From the NCBI RefSeq assembly GCF_000967965.1, contig NZ_LACC01000005.1, positions 110,676 through 174,675 of the forward strand: 64,000 nucleotides of DNA, read 5' to 3'. Below, piece after piece: positions 1 through 10,589 of the stretch (position 1 is its first letter; each line of letters starts with the position of its first letter). The notes beneath the pieces were generated by a model. That model was not told the DNA's origin and did not search any database. It was given only the letters and a program-made list of their open reading frames with translations. The position numbers and the translations under genes are program-made. This stretch comes from Pseudomonas fluorescens. Lineage in GTDB: Bacteria; Pseudomonadota; Gammaproteobacteria; Pseudomonadales; Pseudomonadaceae.

Positions 1-564
1 CGCGCTGCATAAATCGGTGCGCGGCTCCAATCCCGACGGCGCGCTGTACTGGTTTGCGCGGATGATCGACGGCGGTTGCGACCCCTTGTACCTGGCCCGG
101 CGCGTGGTGCGCATGGCCAGCGAAGACATCGGCAATGCCGATCCGCGCGCCCTGAGCCTGTGCCTGGCGGCCTGGGAGGTGCAGGAGCGCCTCGGCAGCC
201 CCGAAGGCGAGCTGGCGGTGGCCCAGGCCATCACCTATCTGGCCTGCGCGCCGAAAAGCAACGCGGTGTACATGGGCTTCAAGACTGCATTGCGCGCCGC
301 CGCCGAGCACGGTTCGCTGGAAGTGCCGCTGCACCTGCGCAACGCGCCGACCAAGCTTATGAAGCAGCTGGGTTATGGCGATGAGTATCGTTATGCCCAC
401 GATGAGCCGGACGCCTATGCTGCTGGCGAAGACTATTTCCCGGAAGCACTCGACCCGATCCCGTTCTATCAACCCGTGCCCCGAGGCCTGGAATTGAAGA
501 TCGGCGAAAAACTCAATCACCTGGCAAAACTCGACCGTTTAAGCCCAAGGCAGCGGAGAAAATA

Positions 565-565
<1 letters not shown>
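1..565 (+). CDS. rarA: Replication-associated recombination protein A, C-terminal part
   Basis: This is the C-terminal 187 codons of a RarA/MgsA-type AAA+ ATPase, open from the left edge in the frame that begins at base 2. The first visible residues ([17 protein letters not shown]) are the RarA family signature that follows the ATPase core, and the rest is the helical tetramerisation region, with YLAC and LKMGF-like segments. The Walker motifs lie outside the window. The family acts at stalled replication forks and on single-stranded DNA ends. The stop codon overlaps the GTG of crcB by one base, so the two are translationally coupled in the usual Pseudomonas rarA-crcB-serS order. An internal GTG at 17 is not the start, because the homologous sequence continues upstream of it. 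Confidence 0.93.
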
Positions 566-2236
<1,671 letters not shown>

Positions 2237-3631
2237 ATGAACTATCTGCCGCTGTTTCACAACCTTCGCGGCAGTCGTGTGTTGGTCGTCGGCGGGGGGG
2301 AGATTGCCTTGCGCAAATCCCGCCTGCTGGCCGATGCCGGTGCGCTGCTGCGGGTGGTTGCACCTGAAATCGAAGCGCAACTGCGCGAACTGGTTGCCGG
2401 CAGCGGAGGCGAGTGCCTGCTACGTGGTTACGCCGAGACGGATCTGGACGGTTGCGGGCTGATCATTGCCGCCACCGACGACGAAGCGCTGAACGCACAA
2501 GTCTCCGCCGATGCCCATCGGCGTTGCGTACCAGTCAACGTGGTGGACGCGCCAGCCCTGTGCAGCGTGATCTTCCCGGCCATCGTCGACCGTTCTCCGT
2601 TGATCATTGCAGTGTCCAGCGGCGGCGATGCGCCGGTGCTGGCGCGTTTGATCCGCGCCAAGATCGAAACCTGGATTCCTTCCACCTACGGTCACCTGGC
2701 CGGGCTGGCGGCGCGATTCCGTCATCAGGTCAAAGGCCTGTTTCCGGATGTGCAGCAGCGTCGGGCGTTCTGGGAAGATGTTTTTCAGGGCCCGATTGCC
2801 GATCGGCAACTGGCCGGGCAGGGCGGTGAAGCCGAGCGGTTGCTCCAGGCGAAAATCGATGGCGAAGCGCCAGTGGCGACCGGTGAGGTCTATCTGGTGG
2901 GCGCAGGGCCGGGTGACCCGGACCTGCTGACATTCAAGGCATTGCGTCTGATGCAGCAAGCCGACGTGGTGCTGTACGACCGTTTGGTCGCACCGGCGAT
3001 TCTCGAACTGTGCCGTCGCGACGCCGAGCGCATTTACGTTGGCAAGCGCCGTGCCGATCACGCAGTGCCGCAGGATCAGATCAACCAGCAATTGGTGGAC
3101 CTGGCCAAGCAAGGCAAGCGTGTGGTGCGATTGAAGGGCGGTGATCCGTTCATCTTCGGTCGTGGTGGTGAGGAGATCGAAGAACTGGCGGCCCATGGCA
3201 TCCCGTTCCAGGTCGTGCCGGGTATCACGGCGGCCAGCGGTTGCGCGGCCTATGCCGGGATTCCGCTGACTCACCGCGATTATGCGCAGTCGGTGCGTTT
3301 CATCACCGGCCACCTCAAGGACGGCTCCAGCGATTTGCCATGGGCCGACCTGGTGGCCCCGGCACAAACCCTGGTGTTCTACATGGGGCTGGTGGGCTTG
3401 CCGATCATCTGCGAGCAGTTGATCAAGCATGGTCGCGCCGCCGATACCCCGGCGGCGTTGATTCAGCAGGGCACCACGGTCAACCAGCGGGTGTTTACCG
3501 GCACCCTGGCGGACCTGCCACGGCTGGTGGCGGAGCATGAAGTGCATGCGCCGACATTGGTGATCGTCGGTGAAGTGGTGCAACTGCGCGAGAAGCTGGC
3601 GTGGTTTGAAGGGGCTCAATCAGACGTCTGA
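2237..3631 (+). CDS. cysG: Siroheme synthase (trifunctional)
   Basis: A 464-residue fusion that makes siroheme from uroporphyrinogen III, the cofactor of sulfite and nitrite reductases. The N-terminal ~210 residues are the precorrin-2 dehydrogenase/ferrochelatase domain, with the NAD-binding glycine motif [13 protein letters not shown] near residue 16. The C-terminal ~250 residues are the SAM-dependent uroporphyrinogen-III methyltransferase, starting with [15 protein letters not shown] and including [16 protein letters not shown] and the [25 protein letters not shown] signature. Its ATG follows the serS stop with no gap. A REP pair lies just downstream. Confidence 0.98.
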   Translation: MNYLPLFHNLRGSRVLVVGGGEIALRKSRLLADAGALLRVVAPEIEAQLRELVAGSGGECLLRGYAETDLDGCGLIIAATDDEALNAQVSADAHRRCVPVNVVDAPALCSVIFPAIVDRSPLIIAVSSGGDAPVLARLIRAKIETWIPSTYGHLAGLAARFRHQVKGLFPDVQQRRAFWEDVFQGPIADRQLAGQGGEAERLLQAKIDGEAPVATGEVYLVGAGPGDPDLLTFKALRLMQQADVVLYDRLVAPAILELCRRDAERIYVGKRRADHAVPQDQINQQLVDLAKQGKRVVRLKGGDPFIFGRGGEEIEELAAHGIPFQVVPGITAASGCAAYAGIPLTHRDYAQSVRFITGHLKDGSSDLPWADLVAPAQTLVFYMGLVGLPIICEQLIKHGRAADTPAALIQQGTTVNQRVFTGTLADLPRLVAEHEVHAPTLVIVGEVVQLREKLAWFEGAQSDV

Positions 3632-3648
3632 GTACCGCGTCGACCTCA

Positions 3649-3723
3649 ATCGCGAGCAGGCTCGCTCCTACAGGGGATGTGTAAACGACACAAGTCCACT
3701 GTAGGAGCGAGCCTGCTCGCGAT
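3649..3723. repeat. REPIN (paired REP palindromes), GTAGGAGCGAGC type
   Basis: Two inverted copies of a ~24-bp Pseudomonas REP: ATCGCGAGCAGGCTCGCTCC reads inward at 3649 and its complement reads outward to 3723, with about 25 bases between. It separates the convergent ends of cysG and the GST-like gene. REP sequences of this type are mobilised by RAYT transposases; no RAYT gene is in the window. Confidence 0.9.
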
Positions 3724-3748
3724 GGGGCCTTCAAAACCTGTACAAATC

Positions 3749-4750
3749 TCAAGCTCTGCGCCAAACCCCTTTCCCGCTCAACCGCTCCCGATCATGGGGC
3801 GCGGTGAAGTCCTGCTCCGGCCCTTTCGGCACTACACCCGTCGGGTTGATGGTGCGGTGGCTGGCGTAGTAGTGGTTCTTGATGTGGGTGAAGTCCACCG
3901 TCTCGGCGATCCCCGGCCACTGATAAATTTCCCGCAACCAGTTCGACAGGTTCGGATAATCGGCAATCCGCCGCAAGTTGCACTTGAAGTGCCCGTAGTA
4001 CACCGCATCGAAGCGAATCAGCGTGGTGAACAGGCGGATGTCCGCTTCGGTCAGGTACTCGCCAGCCAGATAGCGGTTGGCGCCCAACAGCAGCTCCAGG
4101 TGGTCCAGTTCGGCAAACACCTCATCGAAGGCTTGTTCATAAGCCTGTTGCGAGGTGGCAAACCCTGCGCGGTACACGCCATTGTTGACCGCCGGGTAAA
4201 TCCGCTCGTTCAGCGCATCGATCTCACCGCGCAGCGGCGCCGGGTAGAAGTCCAGGTCATTGCCGGTCAGGTCGTCGAAGGCGCCATTGAACATGCGGAT
4301 GATTTCCGATGATTCATTGTTGACGATGCGCTTTTGCTGTTTGTCCCACAGCACCGGTACGGTGACGCGGCCGGTGTAGTCGGCAGTGTCGGCGGTGTAG
4401 CGCTGGTGCATGAAGTCGAAGTGATCGAGCTTGTCGCCGGTCGAACCGAGGCTCTGGTCGAAGGTCCAGCCGTTTTCCAGCATCAACCAACTGACCACCG
4501 AAACGTCGATCAGGTTTTCGAGGCCTTTGAGTTTGCGCAGGATCAGCGTGCGATGAGCCCACGGACAGGCCAGGGACACGTACAGGTGATAGCGCCCGGG
4601 CTCGGCCGCAAAACCGCCGACGCCGGTCGGTCCCGGCTTGCCGTCAGCGGTCAACCAGTTGCGACGCTGCGCCTGTTCACGCTGGAACGCGCCGTCCTTG
4701 CTGCTTTCGTACCACTTGTCCTGCCAGCGGCCATCAACTAACAAACCCAT
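3749..4750 (-). CDS. Glutathionyl-hydroquinone reductase (YqjG/Xi-class GST)
   Basis: A 333-residue Xi-class glutathione transferase that reduces glutathionyl-(hydro)quinones. The N-terminal thioredoxin-like domain contains SLACPWAHRTLILRKLKGLE, in which the cysteine of CPWAHR is catalytic. The all-helical C-terminal domain includes the NGVYRAGFATSQQAYE and LFTTLIRFDAVYYGHFKCN segments typical of YqjG. The preferred start is the ATG at 4750 (MGLLVDGRW), preceded by GGGAG; the in-frame TTG two codons upstream has no better site. It lies 91 bases downstream of trpD2 on the same strand and may be cotranscribed or separate. Confidence 0.93.
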   Translation of the reverse strand: MGLLVDGRWQDKWYESSKDGAFQREQAQRRNWLTADGKPGPTGVGGFAAEPGRYHLYVSLACPWAHRTLILRKLKGLENLIDVSVVSWLMLENGWTFDQSLGSTGDKLDHFDFMHQRYTADTADYTGRVTVPVLWDKQQKRIVNNESSEIIRMFNGAFDDLTGNDLDFYPAPLRGEIDALNERIYPAVNNGVYRAGFATSQQAYEQAFDEVFAELDHLELLLGANRYLAGEYLTEADIRLFTTLIRFDAVYYGHFKCNLRRIADYPNLSNWLREIYQWPGIAETVDFTHIKNHYYASHRTINPTGVVPKGPEQDFTAPHDRERLSGKGVWRRA

Positions 4751-4841
4751 GTTCAAGACTCCCGAAACCCATAATCGATGGAGTTGAGTCTATTCCGATG
4801 AGTTCGAACAAAAAGCGCAAAGATCGGGCGAAAATGATCGA

Positions 4842-5843
4842 TTAAATCGATTTGTCCCGCGCAGCCCAGTATTTTTCAGCGGTTTCGAAGGCCTGTTCGC
4901 GGCTCTGTCCCAGGCCACGCAGGGCCAGGGCCATGGTCGAGATCAGGGCCATTTGCGGGTAGCTGTCGACCACATCGCCACGCCAGACCGCTTTCAAATG
5001 TTCAGGATCAAGCGAGGCAGGTTTGACGTGACGCTGCGCCGACAACTGCGGCCATTCCTCATCCCAACTAACGCCGCCGGTGGTGCCGTACAGGTGGCTG
5101 TCGGCGTCCGGGTTGATCTCGATTTCGCCGCCATCGCCCTTGATCACGATGGCGGTGTCACCCAGCAGGCCGCTGGCATCGCGATGCACCGCCTGATAAC
5201 CCGGGTGGAAAATGCTCTGCAGACCGCAACGGGCGCCCAGCGGATTGAGAATCCGCGCCAGCGAGTGGATGGGCGAACGCAGGCCCAGGGTGTTGCGCAG
5301 GTCAATCATGCGTTGCAGCTGTGGCGCCCAGTCCATCAATGGCATGAAGGCCAGGCCGCCGTTATCCAGCGCCGAACCCACCTGTTGCCAGTTTCGGCAC
5401 AGCGGGATGTTCAATTCACCCAGCAGTTGCTCGCTGTACAAGCGACCGGCCGTGTGGGCGCCGCCACCGTGCATGAAAATCCGCACGCCGTTTTGCGCCA
5501 GGCACTTGGCTGCCAGCAGATACCACGGTAGATGGCGTTTCTTGCCTGCATAGGTCGGCCAATCCAGATCCACCGCCAGCGCCGGAGGATTCAGACGCTC
5601 ACGCAAGGCCTCGGTGAAGCCCGCCATCTCTTCCGCGCTTTCTTCCTTGTGCCGCAACAACATCAGGAATGCGCCGAGTTGGGTTTCTTCGACCTTTTCA
5701 TCGAACACCATGCCCATGGCCTCGCGGGCCTCGACCCGGGTCAGGTCACGGGCGCCGCGCTTGCCTTTGCCGAGGATCCGCACGAACTGGGCGAACGGAT
5801 GCTCGGCGGGCGTTTCGAGTGTCAGTGCTGGGTAATCGGTCAT
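4842..5843 (-). CDS. TrpD2/YbiB-family phosphoribosyltransferase-like protein
   Basis: A 333-residue protein with the anthranilate-phosphoribosyltransferase fold (Pseudomonas annotations call it glycosyl transferase family protein; E. coli homologue YbiB). Visible features are the N-terminal helical part (LTRVEAREAMGMVFDEKVEETQ), a glycine-rich stretch MHGGGAHTAGR in place of the TrpD PRPP loop, and NPLGARCGLQSIFHPGYQ. YbiB proteins have been reported to bind nucleic acid rather than make tryptophan. Its ATG overlaps the tusE stop as ATGA, making it the last gene of the tusDCBE operon, which suggests a role tied to tRNA sulfur transfer (inference). Confidence 0.85.
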   Translation of the reverse strand: MTDYPALTLETPAEHPFAQFVRILGKGKRGARDLTRVEAREAMGMVFDEKVEETQLGAFLMLLRHKEESAEEMAGFTEALRERLNPPALAVDLDWPTYAGKKRHLPWYLLAAKCLAQNGVRIFMHGGGAHTAGRLYSEQLLGELNIPLCRNWQQVGSALDNGGLAFMPLMDWAPQLQRMIDLRNTLGLRSPIHSLARILNPLGARCGLQSIFHPGYQAVHRDASGLLGDTAIVIKGDGGEIEINPDADSHLYGTTGGVSWDEEWPQLSAQRHVKPASLDPEHLKAVWRGDVVDSYPQMALISTMALALRGLGQSREQAFETAEKYWAARDKSI

Positions 5844-6175
5844 AAGCAATTCGTCGGTTTGGGCAGGCCCGCCAGTTTCGCGGCGAGTTTGGCGGGAGTG
5901 CCTTTGAACAGTCGGTTCAGGTGCAGGCTGTTGCCTTTTTCCGGGCCGAGTTTCAGGGCGGTGTACTTGATCAACGGGCGGGTGGCCGGTGACAGCTGGA
6001 ACTCGGCGTAGAAACTGCGCAGCAGTTCGAGGACTTCCCAGTGTTCGGGCGTCAACTCGATGTCTTCGGCAGCCGCCAGGGCACTGGCCACATCGGCGGA
6101 CCAGTCACTCAGTTCGACCAGGAAACCGTCCTTGTCCAGCTCGATGGCGCGGGCGCCGACCGTCAATGCATTCAT
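5840..6175 (-). CDS. tusE: Sulfurtransferase TusE (DsrC family)
   Basis: A 111-residue DsrC/TusE-type protein, which takes persulfide from TusBCD and passes it to MnmA for 2-thiouridine synthesis at the wobble base of tRNA-Lys, -Glu and -Gln. The penultimate-residue cysteine in the C-terminal PTNCL is the essential sulfur carrier. The body shows the family pattern (DGFLVELSDWSADVASALA, ELTPEHWEVLELLRSFY). The ATG at 6175 is preferred to the in-frame TTG two codons upstream because it overlaps the tusB stop as ATGA. Confidence 0.95.
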   Translation of the reverse strand: MNALTVGARAIELDKDGFLVELSDWSADVASALAAAEDIELTPEHWEVLELLRSFYAEFQLSPATRPLIKYTALKLGPEKGNSLHLNRLFKGTPAKLAAKLAGLPKPTNCL

Positions 6176-6465
6176 AGCCAACTGTTGACCTTGTCGTAGT
6201 GAATCGACAGTTCGACGAAGGCCGGGTAATCGATGGCTTTGGCCCAGTCTGGAACCGCAAGCGCACGGGCCTGGGCGTCTTCGGCCAGGACGAACAGCTT
6301 CAGGCCAAGTGCGCTGAACGCTATGAACGGCGCAGTGCCTGGCTGCAGCGCATAGGCCGCATCACCGGACAACAGCAACCCGTCGCTGGCGCCGATCACG
6401 CGCAGGCAACTGGTCAGGCGTTCATCGCCGAACGGGGAATGAGACAACACGTGCAAAGTCGACAT
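6172..6465 (-). CDS. tusB: Sulfurtransferase complex subunit TusB
   Basis: A 97-residue DsrH/TusB subunit of the TusBCD hexamer in the 2-thiouridine sulfur relay. The N-terminus MSTLHVLSHSPFGD is typical of TusB, and the short DsrE-like fold continues with GLLLSGDAAYAL and a YDKVNSWL tail. Its ATG shares one base with the tusC stop and its stop overlaps tusE. TusB lacks the catalytic cysteine that TusD uses, as is normal. Confidence 0.93.
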   Translation of the reverse strand: MSTLHVLSHSPFGDERLTSCLRVIGASDGLLLSGDAAYALQPGTAPFIAFSALGLKLFVLAEDAQARALAVPDWAKAIDYPAFVELSIHYDKVNSWL

Positions 6466-6827
6466 CAGAGGGTGATCACCTGATCGTAGCGGTCAATGAG
6501 GGCGGTGATTTCGTGGGCGGCCAACACCTGGGCTTCTTCCAGCGACAGGCCGCTCGGGTCCAGGCCGCGCTGGGCGATGCTGTCGCCGCAGGCAAACAGT
6601 TCCTCGACACCGAACATCGGCAGGGCTTGCAGGTTGGCGCTCAGGTCTTTCTGTTGCAGGGTCTTGGCGTTCTGACCGGCGGAAAGCTGAAACACGCCGT
6701 CATCGAGAAACAACAGGCCGATCGGCAGATCGAAGGCGCCGCCGGCCAACACGATATCCAGCGCTTCCCGCGCGCCCGGGCCGGACCATGGCGACTGGCG
6801 GCTGATGATCAATATGGATTTGGCCAT
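6465..6827 (-). CDS. tusC: Sulfurtransferase complex subunit TusC
   Basis: A 120-residue DsrF/TusC subunit. It begins MAKSILIISRQSPWSGPGAREALD and shows the DsrE-fold pattern with a hydrophobic strand, the AFDLPIGLLFLDDGVFQL segment and ELFACGDSIAQRGL. It is one base from the tusD stop and overlaps tusB by one base. It acts only within the TusBCD complex in the cytoplasm. Confidence 0.93.
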   Translation of the reverse strand: MAKSILIISRQSPWSGPGAREALDIVLAGGAFDLPIGLLFLDDGVFQLSAGQNAKTLQQKDLSANLQALPMFGVEELFACGDSIAQRGLDPSGLSLEEAQVLAAHEITALIDRYDQVITL

Positions 6828-6828
6828 G

Positions 6829-7221
6829 TCATGCGCCTCCGAAACAGATCAGACGGTCGGCATCCTGCGCCGCGTCATGCAATTGACCGAGGCCGGACAA
6901 TTCCCATGGCGCACCGACGGCTACCGCCTCGCGCTGATAGCGCTTGGCTTCTTCTTCATTCAACACGCCACGACGCAGGGCGGCGGCGATGCACACCACG
7001 CCATCAAGCTGATGGTCACTGACGAATGCCCGCCATTGCTTGGGCAAGTCCAGTTCATCCTGGGGCGTGATCACACTGGCGGACGCGTTGTAGACGCCGT
7101 CCTGGTAGAAAAACAGCCGGACAATCTCGTGCCCGCCGGCCAGCGCGGCCTGGGCGAACAGCAGGGCGCGGCGCGAGGAGGGCGCATGGGCGGCGGAAAA
7201 CACGGCGATAGCGAACTTCAT
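6829..7221 (-). CDS. tusD: Sulfurtransferase complex subunit TusD
   Basis: A 130-residue DsrE/TusD protein. TusD accepts sulfur from TusA on a conserved cysteine, here in LDGVVCIAAALRRG near residue 78, the expected place. The protein begins MKFAIAVFSAAHAPSSRRAL, and this ATG at 7221 is preferred over an in-frame start ten codons upstream because the family begins at this point. It is the first gene of tusD-tusC-tusB-tusE-trpD2, all within 1-4 bases of each other. Confidence 0.94.
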   Translation of the reverse strand: MKFAIAVFSAAHAPSSRRALLFAQAALAGGHEIVRLFFYQDGVYNASASVITPQDELDLPKQWRAFVSDHQLDGVVCIAAALRRGVLNEEEAKRYQREAVAVGAPWELSGLGQLHDAAQDADRLICFGGA

Positions 7222-7303
7222 GACGGACTCGATCAGCGAAACTGCGGCCATGATAAAGCTTTATCGGCGGGGCGGCTAAAGTGATGTTGTCTGTGCGGGC
7301 CTC

Positions 7304-7400
7304 TTCGCGGGCAAGCCCGCTCCCACAGGTTTTGTGGTCATGGCGTAATCTTTGGCATTGCACAGATCACTGTGGGAGCGGGCTTGGTCCGGGCGGCGAT
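7304..7400. repeat. REPIN, GTGGGAGCGGGC type
   Basis: Inverted pair of the GTGGGAGCGGGCTTG REP subtype: TTCGCGGGCAAGCCCGCTCC at 7304 and its partner starting CTGTGGGAGCGGGCTTG at 7370. The right copy is degraded after GGCTTG (reads GTCCGGG). It lies between the divergent promoter side of tusD and the 3' end of the YoaK-like gene. It is the only copy of this subtype in the window. Confidence 0.85.
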
Positions 7401-7433
7401 CCGACGATGACGGCCTCACAGCCAACACCAGAC

Positions 7434-8138
7434 TCAGCGCGGCATATACCCCAACTGCCAGCGCCGCGGGATCCTCAACGACAACACCCCAAGCCCGGCA
7501 GCCAGCAGGCCACTGGCAAACAACGCCTTGAGCCCCAGGTGGTGTTCCAGCACGGCACCGAGTACCGCGCCGGCGAACATGCCGGTCCAGGGGATCAGTT
7601 GCACACGCCAGCCGTTACGGCGCTCGCCGAGCATCCAGCGGCCCAGCCCGCGGCCGAAGCGCGACAGGGCACCGGTGACGTAAGTCAGGCCAACCGGCAG
7701 GCCGTTCACTTCTTCCACCGCAGCGTTGAGCATGCCCATTGCAATGATCGCCGCCAGCAGGGCCGGCAGTTGCTCGTCATAAGGCCAGGCTGCGGCGGCG
7801 CACAGCAGGGCGGTAATGCACAGCAACAAGGGCAGGGCCCGGCGTCTGCCTAGGCGGCTGACGATAATGCCCAGCGCGTTACCGACAATGAAGGTGGCGA
7901 CGAGGATCACCAGGCGCAGGGTCAACCCAAGGTCGCCAGCACTGATGGCGACCGCCATCCGGGTGGTATTGCCGCTCATGAACGAGACGAAGTCGCCGCT
8001 GGCCATGAAACCGATGGCGTCGGTCATGCCGGCGAGTACCGAGAGCATGGCCACCAGACTCAGGCCTATGCGCCCGCGCCATTTCTGCGTGTGCAAGTGA
8101 CCGGGGCTGGCGTGGGTCCTGGCGGTGTTGGGCAGCAT
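7434..8138 (-). CDS. YoaK/DUF1275 family membrane protein
   Basis: A 234-residue inner-membrane protein of the DUF1275 (YoaK) family, function unknown. It has about six hydrophobic helices and the family signatures AGMTDAIGFMASGDFVSFMSGN, in the first helices, and LPVGLTYVTGALSRFGRGLG in the middle. The pattern FVSFMSGNTTRM is diagnostic. It stands alone, with REPs downstream and a small gene cluster upstream on the same strand. No substrate can be assigned. Confidence 0.88.
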   Translation of the reverse strand: MLPNTARTHASPGHLHTQKWRGRIGLSLVAMLSVLAGMTDAIGFMASGDFVSFMSGNTTRMAVAISAGDLGLTLRLVILVATFIVGNALGIIVSRLGRRRALPLLLCITALLCAAAAWPYDEQLPALLAAIIAMGMLNAAVEEVNGLPVGLTYVTGALSRFGRGLGRWMLGERRNGWRVQLIPWTGMFAGAVLGAVLEHHLGLKALFASGLLAAGLGVLSLRIPRRWQLGYMPR

Positions 8139-8163
8139 CGGCGAAAGTATCCCTGAACAGTGC

Positions 8164-8493
8164 TTAGGGTTTTATCCCATTCAACTCACAATATTCCAGC
8201 CAGTCCATGCCGGCCATTTCCGCCACTTCCCGGTGCACTTCCAGGCGCTGCGCTTGGTAGTCCTGGGGTGTGGTGGTGGTTAACTGCAACGTCAGTTCCC
8301 AGGCGAACAAGTGCTGGCGTTCTGCTTCAGCTTCAAACGCTTCGTGCAGCCGTTCCTCGCGATACTGAGCCGCCGTTTCACCCTTCGCCTGAGCCAACAG
8401 CGGGTTGAGATGGTCGAGTTCTTCGCGCAACTCGGGGCGCGCATCGAGAAACTTCTTGAGTGCTTGCTCATGCTGCAGTTCGGTTGCCGCCAT
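8164..8493 (-). CDS. Conserved hypothetical protein, DUF6388-like
   Basis: A 109-residue acidic, helical, soluble protein with no signal peptide. It opens MAATELQHEQALKKFLDAR and has a repeated E/L/A-rich helical pattern with many charged residues, ending MDWLEYCELNGIKP. The ATG at 8493 is chosen because an AAGGAG site precedes it by six bases; a longer in-frame version would run into the next gene. It resembles what Pseudomonas annotations call DUF6388, recalled from memory and not checked. Function unknown. Confidence 0.75.
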   Translation of the reverse strand: MAATELQHEQALKKFLDARPELREELDHLNPLLAQAKGETAAQYREERLHEAFEAEAERQHLFAWELTLQLTTTTPQDYQAQRLEVHREVAEMAGMDWLEYCELNGIKP

Positions 8494-8513
8494 GGTCGCT
8501 CCTTGAGAACGGA

Positions 8514-8762
8514 TTACGAAGATTGCTTCTTGCTGGCCTTGGCCGCTGCCGCCAGGCATTCGAGGGCAAACTGTTCGGTGTAGGTCATCTGGATCGGCGT
8601 GGTTTCGCCTTTGACGGTCCTTTCGCCGTCGAGGATGTAGCGAATCCGCTTGTCGGTGACGCCGATTCGCTTGGCAATCCAGGAAGGCGTCTGACCGATC
8701 TGGCTGATCAGCTTGTCGGCATATTCAGTGCTCGGTTTGTAGAACTCGGCATTAGGTGTCAT
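8514..8762 (-). CDS. Small helix-turn-helix protein
   Basis: An 82-residue protein whose middle (TPSWIAKRIGVTDKRIRYILDG, residues ~25-46) looks like an XRE-type helix-turn-helix: a short first helix, then WIAKRIGV, then a recognition helix DKRIRYIL. The C-terminus is an Ala/Lys-rich helix. It is 20 bases upstream of the DUF6388-like gene on the same strand, so the two may form a small operon. It could be a DNA-binding regulator, but no ligand or toxin partner is visible. Confidence 0.65.
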   Translation of the reverse strand: MTPNAEFYKPSTEYADKLISQIGQTPSWIAKRIGVTDKRIRYILDGERTVKGETTPIQMTYTEQFALECLAAAAKASKKQSS

Positions 8763-8910
8763 CAGGTATCCAGTCAGGGGTGCGATGCAGCGTTATTGGC
8801 GCGACAGGGTGCGCGAATCGTTGCGCGCTGTCGCGGTATAAATGCAGTAAAGCAGAACGATACGGGCTGCCGGGGTGATAAAGTCCGCTTTTTCCTGATG
8901 AGTGAATGCA

Positions 8911-9261
8911 ATGCGAATTCTGATGGTGGCGCTGGCCGTGACGTTGCTGGCGGGATGCGCCGGCTCGGCGATGAACGACGCCCGCACCAAGGCCCCGTAC
9001 AAGACCCTGAACTCGGAAAAACCGGTAAAAGACGTCGCCCAGTGCGTGCAGTTTTCCTGGCAGGACGAGGCCGTGTTCGGTGTCGATGCCGCTGCCTATC
9101 TGCAACCGGGGGAGAAGGGTGGCACGACCGTTTACACCCGTTCGGCGGAGTCCTTCGTCGACGTGACCACCGATGCCTCGGGCACGGTGCTGAGCTACTA
9201 CGCGCAGAAGGACGATTTCGTGGCCAAGCGCCGGTTGGCGGCGTTGGCGACTTGCCTGTGA
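8911..9261 (+). CDS. Small putative lipoprotein
   Basis: A 116-residue predicted lipoprotein. The N-terminus MRILMVALAVTLLAGCAGSA carries a lipobox (LLAGC), giving cleavage before the cysteine and outer-membrane anchoring. The mature part is short, polar and beta-rich, with two further cysteines (VAQCVQF, ALATCL) that could pair in the periplasm. The ATG at 8911 is preferred to a GTG three codons earlier. No functional family recognised. Confidence 0.75.
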   Translation: MRILMVALAVTLLAGCAGSAMNDARTKAPYKTLNSEKPVKDVAQCVQFSWQDEAVFGVDAAAYLQPGEKGGTTVYTRSAESFVDVTTDASGTVLSYYAQKDDFVAKRRLAALATCL

Positions 9262-9283
9262 TTTGAAGGTTTATTGCATACCC

Positions 9284-9375
9284 CTGTAGGAGCGAGCCTG
9301 CTCGCGATAGCGGTAAGTCAGTCGACATCAATGTTGAATGACAGTCCGCCATCGCGAGCAGGCTCGCTCCTACAG
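9284..9375. repeat. REPIN, GTAGGAGCGAGC type
   Basis: Classic REPIN: CTGTAGGAGCGAGCCTGCTC at 9284 and the inverted copy ending CTCCTACAG at 9375, with a spacer holding GTCAGTCGACATCAATGTTG, itself shared with other REPINs here. Sits between the convergent lipoprotein and GNAT genes. Confidence 0.93.
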
Positions 9376-9391
9376 TGGTTTTGTGTGTTGG

Positions 9392-9817
9392 TCAGTAATT
9401 CAGGCGCTTCTGGAAGAAGAAGTGCTTGTGGCCCGGCGGGTAATCGGCAATGTGCCCGATCTCGCTGTAGCCGCATTTCTTGTAGAACCCAGGCGCCTGG
9501 AATTCAAAGGTTTCCAGCCACAGACCGACGCATTCCTTTTCCCGCGCCAGGTCTTCGGCCATCTGCATCAACCGGGTGCCCATGCCTTGTCCCCGGGCTT
9601 GTTCCGGTACCGCCAGCAAGTCTATGAACAACCACTGATAAAACAACCGGGCGTAAACGCCGCCGACGATTTCGTCGTTGTCGTCGCGTATCAGCAACGC
9701 GATATGTTCCGGTGGCGGGCTCGCAGACTTTGAGGCGTTGTAGGCGCGTAACGGCACGAGGATCGCCTCGCGTTCTTCGGTGCTGGGGTTGTTCTTGCGT
9801 TCGATACGCAGGTTCAT
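9392..9817 (-). CDS. GNAT family N-acetyltransferase
   Basis: A 141-residue GCN5-related acetyltransferase that uses acetyl-CoA; substrate unknown. The acetyl-CoA-binding motif A is PEQARGQGMGTRLMQMAE (residues ~79-96), and the C-terminal motif is FEFQAPGFYKKCGYSEIGH. The ATG at 9817 (MNLRIERKN) fits the family; the open frame continues 65 codons upstream through non-coding-like sequence. The nearest relatives by pattern are small-molecule acetyltransferases of the aminoglycoside/polyamine type, but this cannot be decided from sequence. Confidence 0.88.
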   Translation of the reverse strand: MNLRIERKNNPSTEEREAILVPLRAYNASKSASPPPEHIALLIRDDNDEIVGGVYARLFYQWLFIDLLAVPEQARGQGMGTRLMQMAEDLAREKECVGLWLETFEFQAPGFYKKCGYSEIGHIADYPPGHKHFFFQKRLNY

Positions 9818-9983
9818 GGCTATATCCTTATGGCATTGAAGCCGCAGCCTATCCCGGTCGCAGCGATTGTTCCATCCCCGCAAAAGTTGAACCGGCGCCA
9901 ACGCGCAGCTTGCTTGAGGGGGCAAGTGCTGTTCGTTTTCACTTAAGATGTGGACCCTCAGACAAATAACAGGACGCGTTGTC

Positions 9984-10589
9984 ATGTCGAACACCGCCGA
10001 GCGGGTCAACATCCTTGAGTCTCAGGTGTTGTCCCACGACTGGTACCTGCTCAAGAAAATCACCTTCGATTACCAACGTAACAATGGCGAGTGGCAACGC
10101 CAGGTCCGGGAGGTCTACGACCGTGGCAATGGCGCGGCGATTCTGCTGTACAACCGCGAAAAGCAAACCGTGGTACTGACCCGGCAATTTCGCCTGCCGG
10201 TGTTCGTCAACGGTCACGACGGGCTGTTGATCGAAGTGGCGGCGGGGCTGCTGGAAGGCGCGGCGCCTGAAGACCGCATCCGCGATGAAGCGGAGGAAGA
10301 GACGGGTTACCGCGTGCACCATGTGCAGAAGGTGTTCGAGGCGTACATGAGCCCCGGTTCGGTGACGGAAAAACTGCACTTCTTCATTGCCGAATACGAC
10401 GCGAAGTCGAAAGTCAGCGACGGTGGTGGGCTGGAGGCAGAAACCGAGGAACTGGAAGTGCTGGAGTGGGCGTTCGAGGACGCGCTCGAAGCGTTTTACC
10501 GCGGCGAAATCTGCGACGCCAAGACCATCATGCTGTTGCAGTATGCGGCGATGAAAAACCTCTTCGCCACAAAAGCTGTGTTCCGTTAA
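9984..10589 (+). CDS. nudK: Nudix pyrophosphatase, NudK-like
   Basis: A 201-residue Nudix hydrolase of the ADP-sugar/GDP-mannose pyrophosphatase group. The Nudix box reads from GLLEGA through RIRDEAEEETGYR (residues ~91-112), with the RE..EE..G catalytic core in the form RDEAEEETG. An aromatic-acidic MSPGSVTEKLHFFIAEYD segment follows, as in NudK, which hydrolyses GDP-mannose to GMP and mannose-1-phosphate. The ATG at 9984 is chosen over an upstream in-frame GTG/ATG that lacks conservation. The stop overlaps the convergent ogt gene by four bases. Confidence 0.88.
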   Translation: MSNTAERVNILESQVLSHDWYLLKKITFDYQRNNGEWQRQVREVYDRGNGAAILLYNREKQTVVLTRQFRLPVFVNGHDGLLIEVAAGLLEGAAPEDRIRDEAEEETGYRVHHVQKVFEAYMSPGSVTEKLHFFIAEYDAKSKVSDGGGLEAETEELEVLEWAFEDALEAFYRGEICDAKTIMLLQYAAMKNLFATKAVFR